The notes under the pieces were generated by a model. The model was not told the origin of the DNA. It did not search any database and worked only from the letters and a program-made list of their open reading frames with translations. 64,000 nucleotides of DNA, taken from contig JAUJPP010000001.1 of NCBI GenBank assembly GCA_030562195.1, forward strand, positions 10,036,472 to 10,100,471, read 5' to 3'. A program made the translations under genes and the position numbers. Position 1 is the first letter of the stretch; each line of letters opens with the position of its first letter. Below are positions 52,925 through 64,000 of the stretch, one piece after another. Origin of the DNA: Nipponacmea schrenckii (taxonomy: Eukaryota; Mollusca; Gastropoda; Lottiidae).

Positions 52925-54115
52925 TTTACTTTTATTATGATCTTTATTTCGAGTTCTACTAATATAATTTTTTTTATTATTTTGATCCATGTCTTTATTT
53001 CGAGTTCTGCTGCTGTAATTTACTTTTTTTGTGATCTATGTCTCTATTTCGAGTTCTGCTATATTGTAATTTACTTTTTAATGAGGTCCATGTCTTTATT
53101 TCGAGTTCTGCTGCTGTAATTTACTTTTATTGTGGTCCATGACTTTATTTCGAGTTCTGCTGCTGTATTGTACTTTCATTGTGGTCCATGTCTTTATTTC
53201 AAGTTCTGCTGCTGTAGTTTACTTTTATTGTGGTCAATGTCTTTGTTTCGAGTTCTGCTGCTGTAATTTACTTTTGTTGTGATCTATGTCTCTATTTCGA
53301 GTTCTGCTATATTGTAATTTACTTTTTAATGAGGTCCATATCTTTATTTCGAGTTCTGCTGCTGTATTGTACTTTAATTGTGATCCATGTCTTTATTTCG
53401 AGTTCTGCTACTGTATTTTACTTCTATTGTGGTCCATGTTTTTATTTCTAGTTCTGCTACTGTAGTTTACTTTTATTGTGGTCCATGTCTTTATTTCGAG
53501 TTCTTCAAGTACTGTAGTTTACTTTTTATTGAGGTCCATATCTTTATTTCGAGTTCTGCCAATGTCTTTTACTTTCATTGTGGTCCATTTCTTTATTTCG
53601 AGTTCTTCTAGTACTGTAGTTTACTTTTTATTGTGGTCCATTTCTTTATTTCGATTTCTGCTCCTTATTTTACTTCTATTGTGGTCCATGACTTTATTTC
53701 GAGTTCTGCTACTGTATTTTACTTTTATTGTGGTCCATGTCTTTATTTCGAGTTCTGCTACTGTATTTTACTTTTATTGTGGTCAATGTCTTTATTTCGA
53801 GTTCTTCTAGTACTTTATTTTACTTTTATTGTGGTCAATGTCTTTATTTCGAGTTCTTCTAGTACTGTATTTTACTTTTATTGTGGTCCATGTCTTTATT
53901 TAGAGGTCTCCTACTGTAGTTTACTTTTATTGTGGTCAATGTCTTTATTTCGAGTTCTGCTGCTGTATTTTACTTTTATTGTGGTCCATGTCTTTATTTC
54001 GGGTTCTGCTACTGTATTTTACTTTTATTGTGGTCCATGTCTTTATTTCGAGTTCTCCTACTGTAGTTTACTTTTATTGTGGTCAATGTTTTTATTTCGA
54101 GTTCTGCTACTGGAA
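52925..54115 (+). repeat. 48-bp satellite array, about 24 copies
   Basis: Consensus unit contains TTTACTTTTATTGTGGTCCA followed by TGTCTTTATTTCGAGTTCTG and a CTGCTACTGTA tail, 48 bp, with substitutions and a few 3-6 bp indels. Because 48 is a multiple of three, frames stay open across several units (for example 53633-54175), giving a hydrophobic 16-residue periodic translation that is almost certainly not a protein. Confidence 0.9.
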
Positions 54116-54236
54116 ATCGCTCTTATTGTGATCGATGTCCTCAGTACTTTCCGTTTATATTTCTCGAATTCTTAGGCTACTGTTAATGTGCTCCGTAGTT
54201 TTAATTCGTGTTCTTACATTGTTATTTACTTTAATT

Positions 54237-54603
54237 CAGTGCTTCTCAACCTTTTTTTTTATGAAATTCCTCTTTGGCGAAATGTGTCATATCGTTTTCC
54301 ACCAAGTTTTGGCAGTAAAGTGACCGCGGAGGGCAAGTTCCGCAGGCTCAAAGCCACTGGAAGAGGTTCTAGGAAGCGTTCTCCTCCCAGTGAAATTTTG
54401 AAAATTAGCATCAATTTCCGTACATATGAGACCATTTCGGGCAGCCATCTCCTAACATCCCCCTTATCTGGGATGTTTATGCTCGATGCTTATAGTTCGA
54501 AGTATATTCCTCATTTTTACTCATTCCCAATTCCTTTTATCCCCCCCCTGGCCCCATTCTCCTTCTTTTCCAATGCCCCCACCCCCTTGGTTGTGAAGCA
54601 CTA
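54237..54603. mobile_element. 367-bp non-autonomous hAT element (Charlie-like)
   Basis: An exact 8-bp target duplication CTTTAATT flanks it (54229-54236 and 54604-54611). The ends are CAGTGCTTCTCAACC and, on the complement, TAGTGCTTCACAACC. An 8-bp duplication and a CAGTG-TTCTCAACC end are characteristic of hAT/Charlie elements. The internal open frame shows no transposase domain; C-rich runs near 54540 and 54585. Confidence 0.85.
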
Positions 54604-54611
54604 CTTTAATT

Positions 54612-56905
54612 GCTCTATTTTATTCCGATCCGTTAAAAATGCTATAATGATTTACTGTTATAAATCATTTAGATTTATCAAATATTGAATCATGCTTTTA
54701 AATACTATCTTTATGAATAGTAAATGTATACTTTCAACTTCGCTGTTCATGATAGCAGAATATTCCATGTTTAAACAGAATCATACTTTGTTAATAACAT
54801 GAAATTAGTTGGAATCCTTGCATGACGTAATTTTTTGCCTAGAGAGTTTTAATCAAAGTAATTACAATGTACTTCAATGAACTTACTTTATATCGCACCT
54901 TTCAGAATTTTCTTTAACGTCGAATCATCTAAATTACACATATATCTCAGGAAATGATTTAGTCTGTAAAAAGTTCTATACATACAATAGAATACCATGG
55001 TCCAGACGACAGTTTGAATAGGAGTTCCAAAATGAATATTGATGAAATAAGTTAAGGAAATGTTGACAGATCTTAAGTAGTATGAAGTGTAAGTGGACAA
55101 GTTGTGGAAACAAGATAGAAAGTTTCCCAGTCCAAATCTTCTAATTTCAATATTGACAGAGGATAAAATTGATGATGTTTACTACAGAGTACTTAAAACT
55201 ACTTTACCGATCTTCTTACAAACTAGCTTAGTCTCAGGAATCAATGGAATTGACCACACATACTCTTTTCTTCATAACAACTAACAACACAATTGTCATA
55301 CGATATGTGTCGCTCCAAATCTGATTAGTACCGATATATATGCTTATTTCCGTGCTTTTCTGCATGTTACAATTGTCATCCTCGATCTGACAAAATTCTT
55401 CTTTAAAACTGTTCAGTGGAATTTTGCTCGCTGTCACGATTTATAATAAAAAATATAATAATACAGGTGGATAACATTTTAACAAGGATTATCTGAAAGT
55501 TGCTCACATCAGTAATGAAATACTTCATTAAGCAGATCCTTGGATTAGCTGGATATTATCAAGAATATGGAATGTACAGCAATTCGTCCAAAACTTGAAT
55601 CTCAATCAGATTGTGTCACATCATTAGACGTGATTTAAATTTGATACATGAATATTGTAAATGGTTCGATCCATTAGACTTTCACAATTTTCCTGTGATT
55701 TGGAAAGTGGCAACGTGGTTAGAAGCAGGTCTGGGTTTTACAGGATTAGAAAATTGGCACATGCCATACTTTGTCAATTATGTAATACAGAAAGGCATGA
55801 ATGATATTCATAGAGTAATTATGGTAGTCGTATAGGGTTCATTAACTTAGAAATAATTAGGTAAATTATGTTATGTTTATAATTACCTTTAATAAGTAGC
55901 ATTAAGTGCGAATTACAGTTATGCCAATTCAAATATCCTTTATATAGCGCTGATATATCCTTTATATTATGATATAACAGTCTTTAAAAGCTTTTAAACG
56001 TTTATCCCACAGCTTTACTCTTTATTGTACTGAAAATCATTACATTTACCTAATCTGACATTATCCTTTTAACGTTATGAAAATTCATAGCATTTTTATT
56101 CGATTCCCAATGCCTATATAATTAGAAGTTGATTTGCAATGAGCATTATAATGGTCTTCTATTGCTATATGAAATAAATGACAGAAATCAGAAAAGACAG
56201 AAATTGCCTACATTTATTTCAAATACACAGGTTATCTTATTTTTGTTTTTTTGGTTTTTTTTTAAGATTAAAATCTATAGTATAAGATAGGATCTTTGGT
56301 TTCTGTTTTGTGGGCGTAGGGCTTCAGTAATTCAGTAGTAAAAATTATATTGAAAACAATTTCACCTTAATATTGTCATATAATTTCATAATGAAAGTAA
56401 ATTATCATCAATATCTACCATAATGAACGTCTAATTATGAGTAAATCAAATTACATTATTATATATAATAACATTTTATTCTAGTAATTATTCTAATAGA
56501 TTGTTCTAGTCAGTTTTAACAAGACTCGTAAACTATTTAGGTTTATACACCCAGGAATTAAAAAATGTTACGTTCATCACTCGCTTCAGACATCAAGAGA
56601 ACCGATCAAACATTACATTTCACTATAACTTGATAATAACTTTCCTCGGCGAATTTACCTGATTTCGTTTTATTACAGTTAAAGGAACTATTGATCCATT
56701 CTGATCACAGAAAACTACTATTGTGCCAAGTACATTTCTCAGTATCAATGTGCATCGATGGCTAGATATTCGATTCGGTTTCTAAAGACGTGGACTGATT
56801 TTATGACAACGGATTAAAAAATAACAAGTTATTTTACATGTCCATTTTTAATTCATCCTTTTATCTATAATAATTCTTCAAAATTCAGGTTTGGGATCAA
56901 GAGCC
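54612..56905. other. Non-coding interval (probable intron)
   Basis: Several short open stretches (for example 55093-55284 and 55611-55835) lack recognisable domains or consistent exon boundaries. Nothing else seen. Confidence 0.4.
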
Positions 56906-57812
56906 ATGAGTCAAAGGACTCGTTTATTTGACTACTTTGCAGGGTAATTATTCATGTCATATAACATATTATCCTATTTTGTTCTCATTCACAAAGTTCT
57001 GTAACTTGTTGATGTTTACCTGACGACGAAGAAGTCATTAGTGAAAGGGAAAGGAAATATGACTTACAGTTAAACATGATGTTCATCATACTTTAAAGGA
57101 ACGTGTATATTACACGAGGTAATATTATCTCCCATGTTTTGGTATGATGATTAGAAGATACTCAGATTTTTGAGAGGTTTGACATGTCTGAAACACATAT
57201 TCAAGTAATATTACCATAGCATATATGTGGGGGTTAAACATGAGGTTTTTTTAAAGAAAGCTGTCCGTGAGATAGCCACACAACCGCCGCCGATATCAAT
57301 GCGAACAAAATCTATTGTTAGTTTTAAAATTTCGAGACAAGCCATTAAATTATTGTTTCCTCTTTGTAACTGATACCAGATATTTTAAATGGGCCCAATG
57401 AGAGATAAAGAAAAATACGTAAATTTGATTATCAGGCAATGTAAAAACTCAAGAGATAAATAAATTAGAAATAGAGCGTATATATTCCAGATTTATAACT
57501 CAGAGAAACGCCTGCCTGGTATAATGAATGGCTTTCTGTTCTGTTAATGGCCGGCATATTCTACTCTGCTAAAAATGATGCATCGTGTCGAGGTTATATG
57601 TTTTGGAAATATACCAAGAACTCATCTTGTATATCAGCAAGTCTCTACTCCAATCTAACTTCTGTGCTATATTTTAACACAAGTAGTGTAGAGGCTTGGT
57701 GTGTTTATCATGTAACAGTTGAAATATTTCACTTGTTTTTGCCCTGTTTAGTTGGAATGAGATGGAGCGAATGGATAGTTTCTGGGATTCATTGAATCCA
57801 GAGCCAACTACG
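56906..57812 (+). CDS. Putative alternative first coding exons B1-B2 (leader peptide)
   Basis: Exon B1, 56906-56943, encodes MSQRTRLFDYFA plus GG, donor GTAATT. Exon B2, 57752-57812, follows a CCTGTTTAG acceptor, completes the split Gly codon and encodes WNEMERMDSFWDSLNPEPTT, then donor GTGAGT at phase 0. Together they make a 33-residue N-terminus. The core M-D-S-F-W-D-S-L-N-P-E resembles the FxxLWxxL MDM2-binding/transactivation box of p53/p63/p73 (p73 has a W-S-S-L-E-P pattern there). This would suit a p53-family gene, which uses alternative promoters, but no DNA-binding domain lies in the window, so the family is a hypothesis. B2 could also start on its own at ATG 57762. Confidence 0.45.
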
Positions 57813-59196
57813 GTGAGTATTCTATCATTAACGTACTAAAGTACCTTCCAGGCACAATAAGAACCATTAATCTGTAGCTATAAAACTTGTTTTGACTGAC
57901 AAGTTAACCTGTTGAAGAAATGGATATGGTAATTCGATGCAGATTATAGCAAACTCTCATTAACTTCTATTAGATGAAACTTTTCTTCTATTAAAACTCA
58001 AATTACATTTGCAACCCAATGATTGGTTTTTATATATTCTATACCAATGTAGGTTTATTTTATGAATGATGTGTATCGGTCATTATATTATGTGCGTGCA
58101 ATTGCGCCCTATTTACGCATATTGGAACTCAATTACTGTAAAATGGTCGATAACACATAATAAACGCGGGAAATATTTTCCAAATAAGGATGTATAATGA
58201 CGTCATTATTCCACGTGATACAATTGGAGTCTATTATAAAGCAGCATATTGATCTCATTTTGCATAAAGTTAGAATTCTGATCATTGGTCATCATTTTAT
58301 AGTAGTAAATTAAAAAGAATTGGTTGAAGTAAAATCGAAAGCAGGCTAAAAAGAGATACTTCATGAATTCTACACAATATTAAATGTCTGCCCTTTTTTA
58401 AAGACCTAAAAATAAATCAGACCTTCAAAAAACTCCGCAAAGGAAGTCCCTTAGTACAACTTTGTATTGAGGTTGTTTGTGGCTTTTGCCATTATGGATA
58501 ATGCCATAAAAAGTGACATTTTTGTCTGACCCTGAAAGTGCCAATATCATAGTCTTTTGTCACGTGCGAAGAACGGGTCGTGTCTGGTTTTTCGGGCCAA
58601 TTTACCTCTGAAATATTTGATAAATCACGTAGGAATTTGTTAGGATTTATTTTTCATTAAATCTAGGCACATGTGTTTCTTGCATCACGATATAAATACA
58701 CTTCACTACGACCATTTCTAGTCAAATAAAACTTAGATACTTAGTTTTTAACCGACATGTAGGCCTATCTAAAAATAGAATGGAAGTGTAAAATGAAAAT
58801 GATTTATCATCATTCCAGATAAAGTTACATATTTGAGATTTTTCATATAACTATAGGTCTATGTTATATAATTGTATACTTAATGCTCTCTGCCTACTAA
58901 AATATTTAACGTTTTCATATTTTGGAGAAAGAATAGAAACGAAAATGAAACGGAATGGAATTTTAAATGCTGACAATGCAGGGCCCCTCCAGAGTGTAGT
59001 GGAGAACCATTGTCCAGGAAATCTGCATTATTTGTTCTGAACATCGGTTAACAAAATTCGAAAGAAGGGTACTGCCTCACCTATATATCAGCATACATGG
59101 TTTTCTCTTACAAACTAGACATATTTGATCTTATCTCAGTAAAGTTTGTATATTTACAAATAATCAGCTGGTTTTACTACGATGATCATTACAGTG
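57813..59196. other. Non-coding interval (probable intron)
   Basis: No exon recognised. Two CACGTG E-boxes occur at 58212 and about 58561. Confidence 0.4.
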
Positions 59197-59204
59197 CTCT
59201 TGAA

Positions 59205-60576
59205 CAGGGGCGTAGCGTACGGGGGTGTAGGGGAGTGTCCCCCCCCCCCACTTTAACTGAACCCGTCGGTAAAACGCGGAATCGGTCGGTAAAAAGGAGT
59301 CATGGATGGAACCGTCGGTAAAACGCGGAATCGATCGATTAACCTAAAAAGTCAAAACCTTGTGTTGGTTATGATCGGTCGATAAAAGACGGCAAGGTGG
59401 GACCGTCGGCAAAACCAATTAACCTAAAAGTAAAAACCTTGTGTTGGTTATGATCGGTCGATAAAAGACGACAAGGTGGGACCGTCGGCAAAACCAATTA
59501 ACCTAAAAGTAAAAACCTTGTGTTGGTTATGATGATATCAGTAAACTGTCAACATTTAAAGTATTTTTTTTACTGAAATTACCGGAATCGGTCGGTATTA
59601 AGTTGGTTATGACTGGAGTCTTCGGTAAAACCGATTGGTTAACCGATACCCTTATTATCGGTAATCTGTTCGTTATTTGAATTTCTCGGTAAAACGCGGA
59701 ATTGGCCGATAGAAGAAGGTCATAGATAGAGCCGTCGGTAAAACACCGATTTGTTAACCGAAGGAGTGAAAACCTTGTGTCTGTTAGGATGTTATCGGTA
59801 AACCGTTCGTCTACATTAAAGTGATTTTTACTAAACTTGCCGGTAAAACGCGGAATCGGCGATAATAGACGGTCATGGATGGGGAATGGAGCCTTCGGCA
59901 AAACCGATAGGCTGACCGAAAGAGTGGAAACCTTGTGTCAGTTATGATGTTATCGGAAAACTGTTCGTCTACCTAAAAAGTGATTTTTTTCTGAACTTGT
60001 GGGTAAAACGCAGAATAGGTCGTAAAAGGCTGTATAAAACATATGGTTTTACGATGAAAATTGATAATTTTGACCGGTGGAAACGACTTCCAAAATCGCG
60101 TCAGATGTAGTCTCCGGGTTTCCTAGTTTGTAAAATTTTCCGGGGGAGAACCCCCGTGACCCCCCGCCATGTCGGTAAAACGCAGAATAGCTCGAAAAAG
60201 GAAATAGAAAACATATGGTTTCCGATGAAAATTGATAATTTGGACCAGTGGAAAAGACTTCCAAAATCGCGTCAGATGTATTCTCCGGTTTGCCTAGTTT
60301 GTAAAATTTTCCGGGGAAGGACCACCGAACCCCCCGCCACTGCAGGGGCCAAATACGAAGGCCTTTGGTCTGCAGGACTTGCCTTGGAAAAATCAGCTTT
60401 CAGTCCCCCCTCTCAGGCATATTCTAAATACTTTTTATTCTTTTAATTCTAGTTATTTTTGCCCCCGGAAGAACACGTGTTCGTCGGTAAAACGTAGACA
60501 TTACACGTGTTCGTCGGTAAAACTTAGACGTTACACTCCCCCCCCCCCCAGTCAAAATGGTCACGCTACGCCACTG
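59205..60576. mobile_element. 1,372-bp non-autonomous hAT element rich in internal repeats
   Basis: An exact 8-bp target duplication CTCTTGAA (59197-59204 and 60577-60584) fits the hAT preference nTnnnnAn. The ends are CAGGGGCGTAGCGTACGG and, on the complement, CAGTGGCGTAGCGTGACC, both passing into C/G runs. The interior is made of tandem pieces: CGGTAAAACGCGGAAT recurs many times, an AACCTTGTGTTGGTTATGAT unit repeats at about 59360, 59440 and 59515, and a longer unit (GAAAATTGATAATTT ... AAAATTTTCCGGGG) occurs at 60055 and 60225. No transposase. Confidence 0.85.
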
Positions 60577-60584
60577 CTCTTGAA

Positions 60585-61735
60585 AACTACCCACTGCAAA
60601 CTATTCAGCAAAATTTTGATTTGGATATCTAAAGGGATAACTAAAGGGGGGAGGGGGCTCAGGAGGGGGGGGGTCCGTTAATCTATGTACCTTATGGTTC
60701 ATGAGACTTATTACTAGTGCTAAATCGTGAAAATAAAACCTGTAAGGTGAAGTGTGCCATTTACAGGGCAACAATCCTATTTGAAATACAAAATGGGTAT
60801 ATGTCATCTTTTTGAATTTACAGACTCTCATTTTATAAGCTTTGATAACTCAATGACAGATTTAGATGGACAACCGATCATTATAAATATAGTTTTCACG
60901 AAATATAAAATATGTAGTTAAGAATTATTAATATTAATATAATCTGACAAAATAAAACCTAATGATATATAATAATTCCTCTTACTATATGCTTCACATC
61001 AGAAAAATAAAAGTTGAATGAGATATGAGAAATGTGAAGATTTATGGGTTTTCTTCTCCATTGAGTCAATGTTGCTTTCCTGTGTCTGTTCCAACCACGA
61101 TTCAATTCTTACAAATATCATTTAAAAGCAAACCAGTTAAAGTAAACCTCTTTATTGTTTTTTTCTACAATTTATTTAAGATTTTCAAGAACAGTCCAAG
61201 CGAACAATCAAACACCTTACAAAGAAAATGTGGTCAAATCTTACAACATATTTATAACAAACCTTTTTTTCTTCATTGAGAATTTTTTTTTGAATTGGAC
61301 AGAAATAAACGTGAATTGTATACGAAATTGTAAGGTTATTATTAACCATATCTAAATGGTGTATTGTACTTTGTATTATACTTATTATGTGCTGATAAAT
61401 GTCAAAGTATGTGAATAATTCGTAATATTAGTGTCGACATAACAGTAATAAACTATTTAGTTGTAGGAAGTTTGAGAGAAATTAGGTTGAACCTGCACAC
61501 AAAATTCGATGTTTTTTTTACCTCAAAAGATAAAATTAGCATATTTATTCGTTCAAGAAGATTGATATTCGAGACGACATGTAGACAGGACATAAAGTTA
61601 ACTTACTCATGTGTGTCTTAATACATCAGTTCGTTTCGGTGTAAGTGGTTGGTACAAACCATCGATTTAACTGATCAGAGAGTACGACGTGTAAAGGTAC
61701 CTTTAATTTTTTGTGCCAAGTGCTAGAATTTAGAG
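60585..61735. other. Non-coding interval with a G-rich tract
   Basis: A G-rich stretch (GGGGGGAGGGGG ... GGAGGGGGGGGG) lies at about 60645-60672. No exon or element recognised otherwise. Confidence 0.4.
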
Positions 61736-61745
61736 GTCACGTGAT
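61736..61745 (+). promoter_or_regulatory. Palindromic E-box (GTCACGTGAT)
   Basis: GTCACGTGAT lies 20 bp before the ATG of leader exon C, matching the core bound by bHLH-zip factors of the USF/TFE type. CACGTG sites also occur by chance and inside the nearby hAT element, so a function is only suggested. Confidence 0.35.
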
Positions 61746-61764
61746 TCCCAGGAATTAACCAGAA

Positions 61765-61842
61765 ATGGCAGGGCAGCTGATTACAGATTTGGATGAATTT
61801 ATAGATAGTGATGATTTCAATTTAATTGACAGAGATGATCAG
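61765..61842 (+). CDS. Putative alternative first coding exon C (leader peptide)
   Basis: ATG in good context (CAGAAATGG) opens 26 codons, MAGQLITDLDEFIDSDDF followed by NLIDRDDQ, then donor GTGAGA at phase 0. The peptide is strongly acidic with spaced bulky hydrophobics, as in transactivation-type leaders. Same strand and donor phase as the leader exons ending at 52753 and 57812. The recipient exon is not in the window. Confidence 0.5.
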
Positions 61843-62339
61843 GTGAGATTTTTGTATCTGAGATTTTTCAGAAAGAAACCTTGATGGTGTTTGGGTATCA
61901 GAAACTGGTGAACAATATTAACGATCAAAAATATTTTTGTTCCGCTTGAATAAACCTGTTACCGTTATTCACTTGTCGTCCATTATGTCTAAAGTGTAAA
62001 TTGAGAAACCGGTAAAACTATGTACCTGTTTGACTTTCTAATAGATAAAGGTATATCGCTATGTAAGATATATTGTTTAAGATGGTTAAGTCAGTCAAGC
62101 GGTGTTTTTTATTGGAGTAAAACAGTTGGGTCAGCGGTGGGTTACTGAAACAAATTGATCTAAAAAAAAAGATAAAAGGCCTTATCAGCTTTAAATATCA
62201 CACTGGATTTGTCAACTGGCCTATTTCTAGCTTGTATTTTCAAATCATGAGATTTTGAGTTTGTTTATTAAATCTCATACAGAATGGTTCCCGCTGTCTG
62301 ATAAATACTGTCATTAAGATTAGGTTTCAATCTCAAGTT

Positions 62340-62720
62340 AATTTTACTGTATGATTTTCCCCATGTCTAGTATACACTGTGCCTTAAGATGCCCACTCCA
62401 CGCCCATTTATTATGACTATAGTAAATACTGTACCATAGGGTTGTTACCCCTACTATTTAATGTGCACAGTAGGATGAAACACATGTCTAGTATACATTT
62501 AACAGAGGATAGTGCCTCTAGTTAATACCGTACAGTTGAGTAGTATAGTACCCAAAATTACTTTAAGTAGGTGGTCCCCAATATCCTGAAATTTCTGTAC
62601 AGTTACGTGGTCTCTTGTAGATATTGTACAGCTAGGCAGTCCCCTATGTCTAGTAAATATGTAGTTGGATCGTCCAAAGTGTCTAGTAAATTTTGTAGAG
62701 AAGGATCGGTAAATACAGAC
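62340..62720. repeat. Diverged minisatellite
   Basis: Loose units of roughly 30-40 bp around TGTCTAGTATACACTGT / GTCTAGTAAAT(A)NTGTA ... GTGGTCCCC recur at about 62365, 62485, 62570, 62640 and 62670. Copies are heavily diverged. Confidence 0.45.
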
Positions 62721-64000
62721 TCACAGTCTTGAAAGGTTATTGTGTAATACCATATAGATGAGAACCATCTAAGATATGTCATCCCTTTACTGACAATTAT
62801 AGATTTGACTGAATATATTAAAGATTTTGAATTGTAGTCTTTTATCTTGACATAATACATTAAGGGTATAATAGCCAAAATATTATTCAATGTGTTTGGG
62901 TATATATTTGAATTTGGACTCAGCTTGACTTCTCCCATGAGTTACTTTTTCTATTAGTAAGCTGATATATGTTCATCAAACAAAACAAAACTCCTGAATA
63001 ATTTGTTAGTTATACTTCTAAGTGAACCTCTGTTTACTAATCTCTATTGGTACATTGTCTTTTATCATTTTGCTAATTTCTGCTCACATAAGTTTAGGAC
63101 TTTAGTGAGTTGTATTTACAAATACATGAAGTGGACCTTTTCTCTCATTAGTGACATAGTTTTCAAATTGTGAAAACCTTTCTTCCGTCTTGGCTTTTGT
63201 GGTCCAGTTGCTATATATAAACTTTAATATTGTTGCTGAAGGTATGTTTATGCTGTTAAAAACTATATTAATCTGTAATATTATTTTATTTACAAGCTTT
63301 TTGGTGCAGACAATATCCATATGTTCAGTTTTCTGTTATATGAAAAATAAGACCTTCAAAAGATACTGCTTCATTTTCCTATTGATGAAATCAGGATACA
63401 CAAGCACTTTCTACACTTTATCATGAACAGGACACTTTAAACTACTGTTGTTCATTGAGAAGTATGAGAATATCTTCTTGGTGGTGGTAAATGACCACTT
63501 AGTCTGTGTAAAACTTTTTAGGATTTTTTACATAAATACTTCTGAGAATTGAAACAGCAGCCTTGAAATACTACTGTTAGTCTGAGAATGCCTTTTTGTT
63601 GAAAAAAATCAAAAAATCATGAGCGCACATTGTGTTTCAAATTTCAGTCCAAATGTTGGACATTTCTTAGTTGAAATCTCTATGAGAGAAATATTTTTCT
63701 GGTAAACTTACACAAAGACATTCTAAGACTCACAGTACTATTGTAAAGCTGATGTTCCAATTTTCTTTAAAAAAAATAAAAAAGGCTTTGCTTTACTCAG
63801 ACATAAATGTTTCCTACAATGCATTGTCTCATATGTGTCAAATTTCATGATAAAAGCACAAATTTGTGGCTATTATTATGGATGTATGTCACTTTGCCTT
63901 GCAAACTTTCATTCTATATCTCCCTTTAAATTATGGTAATAATTTGATATAATCACTATTGAATGTTATTATTATACAGTTCTATTTAAAGAAGATACAT
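62721..64000. other. Non-coding sequence to the window end
   Basis: AT-rich, no exon recognised on either strand. If leader exon C is real, this is its first intron. Confidence 0.45.

Noticed and set aside
53633..54175. 181-codon open frame with 16-residue hydrophobic repeats
   Set aside because: It is the translation of the 48-bp satellite; the open frame follows from the multiple-of-three period.
55611..55835. Open frame of about 75 codons ending TAG
   Set aside because: Opens with TTG after an in-frame stop, has no recognisable domain and no supporting splice sites.
57547..57795. 82-codon open frame overlapping leader exon B2
   Set aside because: Uses a different frame from the one supported by splice signals; no domain seen.

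Overview
The window is AT-rich, intron-rich metazoan nuclear DNA. Arginine kinase with the CPSNLGT active-site motif, a complete CEP290, CCT2, Penelope-like and hAT-type repeats and a tRNA-derived SINE point to a lophotrochozoan, most likely a mollusc (gastropod-like arginine kinase). The species cannot be read from the sequence.

Layout. (1) 1-6510, minus strand: arginine kinase. Five shared coding exons (130-1890) can join either of two alternative first coding exons, at 2116-2275 or 6183-6348, each with its own promoter-like upstream sequence. (2) 6510-14400: gene-poor DNA with a 597-bp inverted-repeat transposon flanked by a 9-bp target duplication, and a broken Penelope-like (GIY-YIG) retroelement. 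(3) 14402-20215, minus: a seven-exon gene for a 173-residue protein I cannot name (ubiquitin-like-looking N-terminal part, coiled-coil C-terminal part). Its last intron carries several inverted-repeat elements. (4) 20216-21954: divergent intergenic region; a MITE with a SINE nested in it ends about 160 bp before the CEP290 start codon. (5) 21955-42922, plus: CEP290, 56 coding exons reconstructed, about 2,490 residues, essentially full length, with two frame discontinuities near the 5' end. Introns hold a 57-bp repeat derived from the adjoining exon and a roughly 20-bp minisatellite. (6) 43590-44950: a 161-bp tandem array between the convergent CEP290 and CCT2 genes. (7) 45262-50226, minus: CCT2 (TCP-1 beta), 14 coding exons, 532 residues, probably with a non-coding first exon near 50700. 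(8) 50770-64000: no complete gene, but three sets of short ATG-initiated exons on the plus strand (52700-52753; 56906-56943 spliced to 57752-57812; 61765-61842). All end at phase-0 GT donors and encode acidic leader peptides. They look like alternative first exons of one gene whose body lies beyond the window. Between them lie a 48-bp satellite and two non-autonomous hAT elements with 8-bp target duplications.

The genes are functionally unrelated: phosphagen energy buffering, the ciliary transition zone and cytosolic protein folding. The most novel-looking items are the duplicated first exon of arginine kinase and the alternative leader exons at the right end. One of those leaders resembles a p53/p63/p73-type transactivation box; this is a hypothesis only.
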